NCBI RefSeq assembly: GCF_016765655.2 | Contig: NZ_CP086106.1 | Span: forward strand, 4,205,001-4,269,000 | Length of the DNA stretch: 64,000 nt | Reading direction: 5' to 3' | DNA from: Skermanella mucosa | GTDB taxonomy: Bacteria; Pseudomonadota; Alphaproteobacteria; Azospirillales; Azospirillaceae | In this document: piece after piece, positions 52,739 through 60,666 of the stretch | How the letters are laid out: every line of letters starts with the position of its first letter | Numbering within the stretch: position 1 is the first letter of the stretch | The notes under the pieces: generated by a model | The model's input: the letters and a program-made list of their open reading frames with translations, nothing else | Databases searched by the model: none | What the model was told of the DNA's origin: nothing | Made by a program: the position numbers and the translations under genes

Positions 52739-54793
52739 TCACCCCGCCCGCAGCCAGACCGCCGTGTCGTGGAATACCGCCCCGCCGAGCGGCCGTCCCG
52801 GATCGGCGCCGGTCAGCACGTTGATTCCCCTGCCCTCCACGAAGCAGTCGTTCGGCCAGATCCCCTCGACCACGACCACCCCGGCCTGGAGCCCGTCGAA
52901 CGGCCTGACATGGACCAGCACGCTGCCGCGCCGGTTGCCGATCCGGACCAGCCCGCCGTCGGCCAGCCCCAGCCTGGCGCAGTCCTCCGGATGGACCAGG
53001 GCGGTCGGCCGACCCTCGCGCTTCCTGGCGCTCGGCGTCTCGGTGAAGCTGCTGTTCAGGAACTGGCGGGCCGGCGGGGCGACCAGCCGGTAGGGATGCT
53101 CGTCCGTCGCGGACTCGATCACGTCGAAATGGTCGGGCAGCGCCGGCATGTCGGCGTGGTTCGGCCCGACGCGCGACCAGTCCGGCTTGAAATGGAACCG
53201 CCGGTCCGGCGTGCCGAACCCCTGGGAGAAGTGGCTGTCGGTCTCGGCGATGCAGTCGTGCCAGCGCTTGTCGCGCAACGTCGCGGCGTCGGGCCAGCCG
53301 GACGCCTTCAGGGTGGCGTCGACCAGTTCCCACGCGCTCATCCCGAAGCCGGGATGCTCCGCCCCCAGCCGCCTGGCGAGGCCGCGGATGACCTCGTGGT
53401 TCTCCCGGCACTCGCCGGGCGGATCGATCTGCCTGGTCCCGACCTGGAGATGCATCTGGCCGCCCGCGGTATAGAGGTCGTCGTGCTCCAGCATCATGGT
53501 GGCCGGCAGGACGATGTCCGCCAGCCGGGCCGTGTCGGTCATGAACTGCTCGTGGACGCAGACGAACAGGTCATCGCGCAGCAGCCCGGCCCGCACCTTC
53601 TCGCTTTCGGGCGCCACCGTCGCGGGGTTGGTGTTCTGGATCAGCATCGCGTGGACCTGCGGCCCGGCGCCCAGCGCGTCCCGTTCCCCGACCAGCACCG
53701 GCCCGATCCTCGACATGTCGAGCACGCGGACCTTGGGGTCCAGGCGGTCGCGCCCCTCGATCAGCGTCTTGTCCAGGCGGTAGATCGCCGAATTGCTGTA
53801 GAGCGCCCCGCCGCCCTCGTGGGCCCAGGCGCCGGTGACGACCGGCAGGCAGCTCACCGCGTGCATCTGGGCGGAGCCGTTGCGGCTGCGCGAGAAGCCG
53901 TAGCCGAGCCGCAGGAAGCTTCGCCTGGTCGAGCCGTAGAGCCGCGCGAACCCGACGATCGCCTCCTCGTCCAGCCCGGTGATCCCGGCCGCCCAGGCCG
54001 GCGTACGGGTCGCCAGATGCCGCTCCAGCTCGTCCGGCACGTCGGCGTAGCGCGCCATGTAGTCCCGGTCGGCGTATCCTTCCCTGAACAGCACGTGCAT
54101 GACCGCGCAGGCGAGCGCGCCGTCGGTGCCGGGGCGCGGCGCCAAGTGCAGGTCGGCGCGCTCCGCCGTCCCGGTCCGGTAGGGATCGACGACGACCAGC
54201 TTGGCGCCGCGCTCCTTCCGGGCGCGCGAGATCCAGCTCATGACGTTGACCTGGGTCGCCACGGGATTGCCGCCCCAGACCACGATCAGGTCGGACAGGG
54301 CCATCTCGCGCGGGTCGGCGCCGCGTTTCACCCCGTTGCCGGCCAGCCAGCCGGCGTCGGCCAGCGCCGTGCAGATCGTCGTCGCCTGGCGCGAATAGCC
54401 CATGACGTTGCGCAACCGCTCGATGCCGTCGCGCTGAACATGGCCCATGGTGCCGGCGTAATAGTAGGGCCAGACGGCTTCGGGGCCGTGCTCGCGGGCG
54501 ACGCCCGCGAACCGCTCCGCCACGATGTCGAGCGCCGCGTCGAACGGGATCTCCCGCCACTTCCCTTCGCCCTTGGCACCCACCCGCTGGAGCGGCCTGG
54601 TCAGGCGGTCGGGATGGTGGACCCGCTCGGCATAGCGGGAGACCTTGGCGCAGATGACGCCGTCCGTATAGCTGTTGTCCGGAGCGCCGCGCACCCGCCC
54701 GATGCGGTTCGGGGCGACCCGCTCCACTTCCAGCGCGCAGGTGCTGGGGCAGTCATGTGGACAGACGGAGGGGACGAACGTCGAATCAGGCAA
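52739..54793 (-). CDS. molybdopterin-dependent oxidoreductase (DMSO reductase family)
   Basis: A 684-residue protein of the Mo-bisMGD family. The N-terminal iron-sulfur site has Cys11, Cys15, Cys19 (CPHDCPSTC) and Cys48 (DGVICAK). Further segments are SDLIVVWGGNPVATQ, LGYGFSRSRNGS, LIQNTNPATVAPESE and the C-terminal ADGGLVRIGNRRGSVLV. No Tat signal precedes it, so it is cytoplasmic. It resembles formate dehydrogenase-like and BisC-like enzymes, but no partner subunits are adjacent. Substrate unknown. It lies upstream of the VWA-DnaJ pair on the same strand, with a 128-bp gap. Confidence 0.9.
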   Translation of the reverse strand: MPDSTFVPSVCPHDCPSTCALEVERVAPNRIGRVRGAPDNSYTDGVICAKVSRYAERVHHPDRLTRPLQRVGAKGEGKWREIPFDAALDIVAERFAGVAREHGPEAVWPYYYAGTMGHVQRDGIERLRNVMGYSRQATTICTALADAGWLAGNGVKRGADPREMALSDLIVVWGGNPVATQVNVMSWISRARKERGAKLVVVDPYRTGTAERADLHLAPRPGTDGALACAVMHVLFREGYADRDYMARYADVPDELERHLATRTPAWAAGITGLDEEAIVGFARLYGSTRRSFLRLGYGFSRSRNGSAQMHAVSCLPVVTGAWAHEGGGALYSNSAIYRLDKTLIEGRDRLDPKVRVLDMSRIGPVLVGERDALGAGPQVHAMLIQNTNPATVAPESEKVRAGLLRDDLFVCVHEQFMTDTARLADIVLPATMMLEHDDLYTAGGQMHLQVGTRQIDPPGECRENHEVIRGLARRLGAEHPGFGMSAWELVDATLKASGWPDAATLRDKRWHDCIAETDSHFSQGFGTPDRRFHFKPDWSRVGPNHADMPALPDHFDVIESATDEHPYRLVAPPARQFLNSSFTETPSARKREGRPTALVHPEDCARLGLADGGLVRIGNRRGSVLVHVRPFDGLQAGVVVVEGIWPNDCFVEGRGINVLTGADPGRPLGGAVFHDTAVWLRAG

Positions 54794-54946
54794 CGGTTGA
54801 ACTTTCGATAGACGCGCCGCGGAGCGGTCGGGGCATATAGGCGCGGATCAAATCTAGCCACATCCGGAGGTTCCGGCAATCGGCCTTACCTGACGCTCCT
54901 TCCGCTGTGTTAACGTCCCGCAGCGAAATTTCAAACCGAGGAGTTC

Positions 54947-56260
54947 ATGTTCGCCTGGGAACTGATCGTGGTCGTTCTGCTGATCCTGCTGAACGGCTTC
55001 TTCGCCATGTCCGAATTGGCCGTGGTATCCGCCCGGCGGGCAAGACTTCAGCAGATGGCCGAGGACGGCAACCGGGGAGCCCGGGCGGCGATGCGCCTGG
55101 TGGACGATCCGGCCAAGTTCCTGTCCACGGTCCAGGTCGGCATCACCCTGATCGGCATCCTCGCGGGCGCCTATGGCGGCGCCACCCTGGCGGAATACCT
55201 GGCGGTGGAGCTGCGCCGCATCCCGGCGGTCGAGCCCTATGCGGACGGCGTCTCGTTCGCCGTGGTGGTCGCCTTCATCACGTACCTGTCGCTGATCATC
55301 GGCGAACTGGTGCCCAAGCGCATAGCGCTGGTCAACGCCGAGCGGATCGCCGCCCTGGTTGCCCGGCCCATGGGCTTCATCGCGACGCTCGGGGCGCCGC
55401 TGGTCTGGCTGCTCGGCGTCTCGACCAACCTGGTTCTCCGCCTGCTCCGCCTCAACCAGGTGAAGCAGTCGGAGGTGACCGAGGAGGAGGTCAAGTCGAT
55501 GATCGCCGAGGGTGCCCGCACCGGCGTGTTCGACCCGGCCGAGCGCGAGATGATCGAGGGCGTGCTGCGGCTGGCCGACCGGAGCGTACGGACGATCATG
55601 ACGCCGCGCCCCGACGTCCACTGGCTCGACATCGACGACGATCCCGAGACGATCCGGCGGGAGATCGCCGAGAGCGGCCGGTCTCGGTTCCCCGTCAGCC
55701 GCGGCGACCTGGACGAGATCGTCGGCATCGTCAACACCAAGGACCTGCTCGACCAGATCCTGACCGGCCGGCCGCTCGACCTCCAGGCCACCTTGAACAA
55801 GCCCCTGATCATCCACGACGGCACCCAGGTGCTGCGGGTGCTGGAGCTGTTCAAGCAGACCGGCCTGCACATGGCGATCGTGGTCGACGAGTACGGTTCG
55901 GTCGAGGGCATCGCCACCGCCACCGACATCCTGGAAACCATCGCCGGCGAGTTCCCCGAGGCGGGCGAGGGCGACGCCGGGGTGGTACGCCGGGAGGACG
56001 GGACCTGGCTGGTGGACGGCATGCTGCCGATCGACGAGGTCGAGCACCGGCTGGGCCTGCGCGGCCTGCGCGGCGACCGCGATTTCCACACGCTGGCCGG
56101 GTTCGTCATGGCCGAACTGGGGCACGTGCCCAGCGCCGGCGAGCATTTCGCCTGGCGCGGCAGCCGGTTCGAGGTGGTCGACATGGACGGCCGCCGGGTC
56201 GACAAGGTCCTGGTCGCGATCCCCCCGGCGGATGAGGAAGGCGAGGGTTCGTCGATCTGA
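54947..56260 (+). CDS. CNNM/CorC-type hemolysin-family membrane protein
   Basis: A 437-residue protein with an N-terminal DUF21 (CNNM) transmembrane domain (LIVVVLLILLNGFFAMSELAVVSA, VAFITYLSLIIGELVPKRIAL), followed by a pair of CBS motifs (VRTIMTPRPDVHWLD and IVVDEYGSVEGIATATDI) and a C-terminal CorC_HlyC transporter-associated domain (VDGMLPIDEVEHRLGL). The family is linked to magnesium and cobalt export or homeostasis; the cobalt aspect is of interest next to a cobalt nitrile hydratase elsewhere, but no proof. It ends 10 bp before a convergent small gene. Confidence 0.92.
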   Translation: MFAWELIVVVLLILLNGFFAMSELAVVSARRARLQQMAEDGNRGARAAMRLVDDPAKFLSTVQVGITLIGILAGAYGGATLAEYLAVELRRIPAVEPYADGVSFAVVVAFITYLSLIIGELVPKRIALVNAERIAALVARPMGFIATLGAPLVWLLGVSTNLVLRLLRLNQVKQSEVTEEEVKSMIAEGARTGVFDPAEREMIEGVLRLADRSVRTIMTPRPDVHWLDIDDDPETIRREIAESGRSRFPVSRGDLDEIVGIVNTKDLLDQILTGRPLDLQATLNKPLIIHDGTQVLRVLELFKQTGLHMAIVVDEYGSVEGIATATDILETIAGEFPEAGEGDAGVVRREDGTWLVDGMLPIDEVEHRLGLRGLRGDRDFHTLAGFVMAELGHVPSAGEHFAWRGSRFEVVDMDGRRVDKVLVAIPPADEEGEGSSI

Positions 56261-56270
56261 CCGCTTCGGA

Positions 56271-56492
56271 TCAGCCGCCCGCCCACCAGGAGCGGCCGGC
56301 ATCCACCGCATCGCGCACGGGCTTGACGATCCGTTCGACCTCCGCCGCGGCCCGGTCTTCGGGCACGCCGGGAAACAGGTCGTCATAGCACTGGCGCGCC
56401 AGTTCGGTGGCGGTCGCGTCATCGGCCCTGAGGCTTCGCGCATTGGCGTAAGCCTCCGCCACCGCCGCCTCGTCGTCGATACCGCGCGCCAT
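56271..56492 (-). CDS. 73-residue hypothetical protein
   Basis: A short acidic helical protein (MARGIDDEAAVAEAYANARSLR, then DDATATELARQCYDDLFPGV and EDRAAAEVERIVKPVRDAV). It has GGAGGAG eight bases before ATG, which supports it, but that site is buried in a hairpin (56502-56520). No family recognised. The upstream 60 bp are strikingly AT-rich for this genome. It follows the flavoprotein gene on the same strand after 127 bp. Confidence 0.6.
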   Translation of the reverse strand: MARGIDDEAAVAEAYANARSLRADDATATELARQCYDDLFPGVPEDRAAAEVERIVKPVRDAVDAGRSWWAGG

Positions 56493-56501
56493 CGAACCCG
56501 C

Positions 56502-56520
56502 TCCTCCAATCGATGGAGGA
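56502..56520 (-). promoter_or_regulatory. hairpin sequestering the ribosome binding site of a small gene
   Basis: On the minus strand TCCTCCA-TCGAT-TGGAGGA forms a 7-bp stem. The 3' arm holds the GGAGGAG ribosome binding site of the gene starting at 56492. Translation would need opening of the stem, as with an RNA thermometer or a bound factor. An AT-rich leader precedes it. Confidence 0.5.
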
Positions 56521-56619
56521 AACAGTACAGTGGAAACGTTTTGATATTAAACTAAATTTAGATATATATTTCGGTTTAGGACATTGGAACAGGATGCGGA
56601 GCGATCGATACCGCGGCCG

Positions 56620-57969
56620 CTAGACCATGGAACTGACGTCGGACCCGCCGGTGGGGTACGCGAAGGGCGTCTCCGCCAGCCGGTCGGCGGCGATCCCGTG
56701 GCGGATCGCCAGCGCGAACAGATTGATCACCTCGTCGGCGTGGGGGCCGACCAGATGGGCGCCCAGGATCCTGCCGCTGTCCTCCTCGATCAGGACCTTG
56801 TGGCCCGAGCATGGCTCGTTCAGCCGGCGCGAGCTGAACCAGCCGCCGGTGACGGCGTGGTTGACCCGGAAACGCAGCCCCCGGCGCGCCGCCTCCTCCT
56901 CCTGCAGGCCGACCGACGCCAGCGGCGGCAGGGAGAAGACGACGCTCGGCATCCCGTCGTAGTTCACCGAAGTGGCGTCCCGGCCGGTCAGGTTGGCGAC
57001 CACCACCCCGGCATCGTGGCTGGCCTTGGGTGTCAGCGGCATGCCGGTCGGCGCCGCATCGCCCGCCGCGAAGACGCGCGGGTTGGTCGTGCTGCGCAGA
57101 TGGCCGTCGACCTCCACCCCGCGCTTGCCCGCGGCGACGTTCCCGGCCTCCAGGTCCAGCCCGTCCAGGTTCGGCACCCGTCCCGCGGCGTGGACGACCA
57201 GGTCGGCATCGAACCGGAGGGTCCGCCCTTCCTGGTCCGCGTGGACGCGGTAACCGTCGCCGGTCCGCTCCACCGCCGTGACGGCGGTCCCGACGCGGAT
57301 GTCCACCGGCAGGTCGTGGGTGCGTTCGACCAGAAGGTCCACGAGGTCGGGATCGAATCCGGCCAGCAACCGCTCGCCCCGCTGGAGGATCGTGACCTCC
57401 GCGCCGGCCCGCATGGCGAGATGGGCGAACTCCATCGCGATGTAGCCGCCGCCGACCAGGACGATGCGGCGGGGCAGCCGTTCCAGATCCAGGAACCCGT
57501 CGCTGTGGAGCAGCAGGCCGGCACCCTCGATCGGCAGGTCGGCCGGCTTCGAGCCCGCCGCCAGCACGAAGTGGCCCGCCCTCAGCACGGTGTCGCCGAC
57601 CGCCATGGCGTCGGGAGCGACGAAGCGCGCGGTGCCGTGCAGCCTGGCGATGCCGGCATCCCCCAGCGAGGCTTCCTTGGACGGCGTGACGGGATCGGTG
57701 AAGCGCCGCTTGAACGCCATCATCGCATGCCAGTCCGGCACCGCCGGCGCGCCGAAGATGCCGACATCGGCGAGCTGCGCCATGGCCGCCACGGGCTCGG
57801 CCGCCGCGCGCAGCACCTTCTTGGGGTCGCAGCCCCGGAGCTGGCATGTTCCGCCATAGGGAAGTTCGTCGACGATCGCGACGTCGAGACCCGCCGCCCT
57901 GCACCCCTTCGCGACGGCCGTCCCGGCGACGCCGGTTCCCACGACGACGACGTCATAGCTTTGGGTCAT
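56620..57969 (-). CDS. pyridine nucleotide-disulfide oxidoreductase, mercuric/glutathione reductase-like
   Basis: A 449-residue flavoprotein from ATG 57969, with GGGAGGAC before it. FAD site GTGVAG (11-16), redox-active Cys42 and Cys47 in GGTCQLRGCDPKK, NAD(P) site IVLVGGGYIAMEFAH, and FAD-binding VFAAGDAAPTG. The C-terminal dimer-domain sequence that carries the catalytic His-Glu dyad in glutathione and dihydrolipoamide reductases (HPTxxE) is replaced by FAYPTGGSDVSS, with no His. So it may not be a standard disulfide reductase. No Hg-binding motif is present. Likely a variant of the broad family whose substrate is unknown. Confidence 0.88.
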   Translation of the reverse strand: MTQSYDVVVVGTGVAGTAVAKGCRAAGLDVAIVDELPYGGTCQLRGCDPKKVLRAAAEPVAAMAQLADVGIFGAPAVPDWHAMMAFKRRFTDPVTPSKEASLGDAGIARLHGTARFVAPDAMAVGDTVLRAGHFVLAAGSKPADLPIEGAGLLLHSDGFLDLERLPRRIVLVGGGYIAMEFAHLAMRAGAEVTILQRGERLLAGFDPDLVDLLVERTHDLPVDIRVGTAVTAVERTGDGYRVHADQEGRTLRFDADLVVHAAGRVPNLDGLDLEAGNVAAGKRGVEVDGHLRSTTNPRVFAAGDAAPTGMPLTPKASHDAGVVVANLTGRDATSVNYDGMPSVVFSLPPLASVGLQEEEAARRGLRFRVNHAVTGGWFSSRRLNEPCSGHKVLIEEDSGRILGAHLVGPHADEVINLFALAIRHGIAADRLAETPFAYPTGGSDVSSMV

Positions 57970-58078
57970 ATCGGTCCTCCCCAGGGCCGAGCGCCCCTCG
58001 ATCAAAGAATGATGCCGTTCCGCGTCCAGCAACAACATGCCGGACGCAAACATGTCATCATGCCACCCGCGTGGGATA

Positions 58079-58906
58079 TCAGGCGACCTGCTCCGTCCAG
58101 ACAAGGAAACTCTTGAGGATATGGGGTCCGAAGGTCGTAATCATCGCGACATCCGCCGCGTCCCGGCCCTTCGCGATCGGGATGCGGCCGATCCGCGGTT
58201 CGTTGTGGCGGGCGTCGAACATGTGCCAGCCTCCATCCAGGTAGACCTCGAACCAGGCGTTGAAATCCATCGGGAACGGCAGCGCCTCGATCCCGATGTC
58301 GCCCAGGTAGCCGTTGACGAACCGGGCCGGGATGTTGAGCGCGCGGCACAGCGCGATGGACAGGTGGGCGAAGTCGCGGCACACGCCCTTCCGCTCGTCG
58401 AAGGTCTCCAGCGCGGTCCGGGTGTTGCGAGCGTGCCGGTAGCCGAACTCGACCGCGCCGCTCACCCAGTCGCAGACCGCCTGCACCCGGTCCCACCCCT
58501 CGGGCACGGCGCCGAACAGGTCCCAGGCGGCGCCGGACAGCAGGTCGGTCTCGCAGTAGCGGCTGCCGAACAGGAAGGGCAGCACCTCGGGCGGCAGGTG
58601 GTCGATGCCGTGCTGGCGCGCGCCGACGTGCCTCAGGTCCGGCAGGCCGGTGTCCCGCACCAGGCCGATGGAGCGGAAGGTGGTGACGCCGGGCTGGACC
58701 ACGGAGCGGGTGCAGCGGTTGCCGTAGCCGTCGCGGAACTCCTCCACCGGGGCCGCCGGAAAGGTCTCGACCACGTCGCGCTTCAGCAGGCTGCGTTCGC
58801 GGTCGGGGTGGACGTTCAGCAGGAGCAGGACCGTGGTCGGCCGGGCCACCTCGATGGAAAACTCATAACCGACCTTGATGACGATTCCGGGGTCGGTTTG
58901 TCCCAT
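58079..58906 (-). CDS. transglutaminase-like cysteine protease-fold protein
   Basis: A 275-residue protein with the transglutaminase core. The nucleophile Cys lies in ERKGVCRDFAHLS, and the His and Asp lie in GGWHMFDARHNEPR. An N-terminal beta domain reads IKVGYEFSIEVARPTTVLLLLNVHP. Microbial members cleave or link peptides; many are proteases. The ATG at 58906 is taken as start; a GTG 27 bases upstream is possible. It is divergent from ctaG. In other genomes this fold accompanies Anbu, but here it is 17 kb away. Confidence 0.88.
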   Translation of the reverse strand: MGQTDPGIVIKVGYEFSIEVARPTTVLLLLNVHPDRERSLLKRDVVETFPAAPVEEFRDGYGNRCTRSVVQPGVTTFRSIGLVRDTGLPDLRHVGARQHGIDHLPPEVLPFLFGSRYCETDLLSGAAWDLFGAVPEGWDRVQAVCDWVSGAVEFGYRHARNTRTALETFDERKGVCRDFAHLSIALCRALNIPARFVNGYLGDIGIEALPFPMDFNAWFEVYLDGGWHMFDARHNEPRIGRIPIAKGRDAADVAMITTFGPHILKSFLVWTEQVA

Positions 58907-59113
58907 CCGAAATGGTGCAATGATGATCGACACGCGCCTTGATACTCCAAGCCAAGTTTCGAAAGTTCTAATGCTGTCCGTCCCGGTGGTCAAATGCACC
59001 CGCCGAATGGCAGGCAACGGAATTCCACTTATATTGACTGGAAAATTTGCATCGAACGGTCGTTCCATTCGTTTACCGCCGAGGTGATCAGAATAGGGAA
59101 ATCCGACATTTCG

Positions 59114-60022
59114 ATGCCGATCCATTTGCCCCTGCTTATCGCCCTTCTTTTGCTGCCGGAGCCGGCCGTAGCCCACGGGCTGACCGTGATACCGCCGGAG
59201 GGGATCTGGTATGCTTGGTCGATCGATCCCCTGGTGCTGGTCCCGCTCGCGCTGACGCACTGGCTGTATGGGCGGGGAGTGACGCGGATGTGGACCCGCG
59301 CCGGAGCCGGACGCGGAGTTGCGCGCTGGCGCGCGGCCTGTTTCCTCGCGGGGGAAGTCACGCTGGTCCTGGCGCTGGTGTGGCCGTTCGACGCGGTGGG
59401 CGGCACCCTGTTCTCGGCCCACATGGTCCAGCACATGCTGCTGATGGTGGTCGCGGCACCGCTGCTGGTGCTGGGCGCCCCGCTCGCCCCGATGATGCGG
59501 GCGCTGCCGGAACGGTGGCGGCCGGGTGCCGCGGCGGCGGTGCGGCGGCTTCGGCCGGGGCGGTTCCTGACCAGGCCTTCGGTGGCGGCGGTGATCCAGG
59601 GTGTCGCCCTGTGGGCCTGGCACGCGCCGGCGCCGTTCCAGGCGGCGCTGCTGGACGACGCGGTCCACACGGCCGAGCACGTCACCTTCATGGCGAGCGC
59701 CGTGCTGTTCTGGTGGAGCGTGCTGCATGCCGGGCGGGACGGCCCGAACGGCTACGGCGCCGCTGCGGCCTGGACCCTGGTGACCGTGCTCCACGGCGGC
59801 ATGCTGGGAGCCCTGTTGACCTTCGCGCGTGTTCCGCTCTACCCCGCCTACGGCGATTCCGCGTCGCTCTGGGGGTTGACCGCGCTGGAGGACCAGCAGC
59901 TGGCCGGGCTGATCATGTGGGTCCCGACCGGCATCATCCATCTGGGCGCCGGGCTGTGGCTGATCGGCGCCTGGCTTTCCGCCGTCTCGCGCCGCAACGC
60001 AAACGTCACGGAACCGACCTGA
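59114..60022 (+). CDS. ctaG: cytochrome oxidase assembly protein CtaG (caa3 type)
   Basis: A 302-residue multi-spanning membrane protein. MPIHLPLLIALLLLPEPAVAHG is the signal or first helix; the CtaG_caa3 pattern continues with WYAWSIDPLVLVPLALTHWLY, SAHMVQHMLLMVVAAPLLVLG and MWVPTGIIHLGAGLWLIG. Conserved His residues in H-M-V-Q-H and H-x-x-H arrangements suggest copper handling. The family is needed for caa3-type terminal oxidases. No oxidase genes adjoin it. Its 3' end overlaps the promoter of the next gene. Confidence 0.88.
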   Translation: MPIHLPLLIALLLLPEPAVAHGLTVIPPEGIWYAWSIDPLVLVPLALTHWLYGRGVTRMWTRAGAGRGVARWRAACFLAGEVTLVLALVWPFDAVGGTLFSAHMVQHMLLMVVAAPLLVLGAPLAPMMRALPERWRPGAAAAVRRLRPGRFLTRPSVAAVIQGVALWAWHAPAPFQAALLDDAVHTAEHVTFMASAVLFWWSVLHAGRDGPNGYGAAAAWTLVTVLHGGMLGALLTFARVPLYPAYGDSASLWGLTALEDQQLAGLIMWVPTGIIHLGAGLWLIGAWLSAVSRRNANVTEPT

Positions 60023-60034
60023 GACTGCGCTGTT
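60010..60034 (+). promoter_or_regulatory. EcfG-type general stress promoter of the DUF892 gene
   Basis: GGAAC at 60010-60014 and TGTT at 60031-60034, 16 bases apart. This fits the alphaproteobacterial EcfG consensus GGAAC-N16/17-CGTT apart from one base. It lies 71 bp upstream of the DUF892 ATG, partly inside the ctaG coding end. DUF892 genes are common members of the general stress regulon. Confidence 0.6.
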
Positions 60035-60104
60035 GGGGACGGACGATCGCGAGGAGAGAGCCCTCGACACGCGAGACGAGTTCAACCCGGCAAAGGAGCA
60101 CACC

Positions 60105-60605
60105 ATGGCTGTCAAGACGATGCAGGACCTGATGATCGAGGAACTGCGCGACATCTATCATGCGGAAAAGCAGCTGACCCGCGCGCTCCCGAAGATGGCT
60201 CGGGCCGCGTCGAACGAACAGCTCAAGCAGGCGTTCACCCAGCATCTCGAGGAGACCCGCGGCCAGATCGAGCGCCTGGAGCAGGTCTTCGAGAAGCTGG
60301 ACACCCGGACCCGCGGCAAGCATTGCCACGCGATGGAAGGCCTGATTGAGGAAGCCAAGGAAGTCATGGAAATGGGCCTCGCGCCCGAGCTGCTCGACGT
60401 GGCCCTGATCGCCGCCGCCCAGAAGGTGGAGCATTACGAGATCGCCGGTTACGGCACGCTGCATGCCCTGGCCTCGGCTTCCGGCATGAAGGAGGTCGCC
60501 CAGCTCCTCGAAGAGACCCTCAACGAGGAAAAGAAGACCGACGAGCTGCTGAACAAGCTGGCGGTCGGCGACGTCAACAAGAAGGCCATGCAGGCCGCCG
60601 CCTGA
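60105..60605 (+). CDS. DUF892 (YciE/YciF) ferritin-like stress protein
   Basis: A 166-residue four-helix protein starting MAVKTMQDLMIEELRDIYHAEKQL. It carries metal ligand-type Glu and His: EELRDIYHAEKQ, HLEETRGQIERLEQ, AAQKVEHYEIAGYG and LEETLNEEKKTDELL. The fold is ferritin-like with a di-metal centre, and the family is induced by stress and stationary phase. AAAGGAG lies seven bases before the ATG. An EcfG-like promoter at 60010-60034 and a strong terminator after the stop make it a single-gene unit. Confidence 0.93.
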   Translation: MAVKTMQDLMIEELRDIYHAEKQLTRALPKMARAASNEQLKQAFTQHLEETRGQIERLEQVFEKLDTRTRGKHCHAMEGLIEEAKEVMEMGLAPELLDVALIAAAQKVEHYEIAGYGTLHALASASGMKEVAQLLEETLNEEKKTDELLNKLAVGDVNKKAMQAAA

Positions 60606-60628
60606 CCTTCCGGCGCACCTGATTACCG

Positions 60629-60656
60629 CCCCGCCCCCTCCCGGGGGCGGGGTTTT
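60629..60656 (+). terminator. Rho-independent terminator of the DUF892 gene
   Basis: A 10-bp GC-only stem CCCCGCCCCC / GGGGGCGGGG with loop TCCC, then TTTT. It lies 23 bp after the stop. It also lies just downstream of the convergent ligase gene, which may use it weakly in the other direction. Confidence 0.9.
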
Positions 60657-60666
60657 CGCTGCCCGC

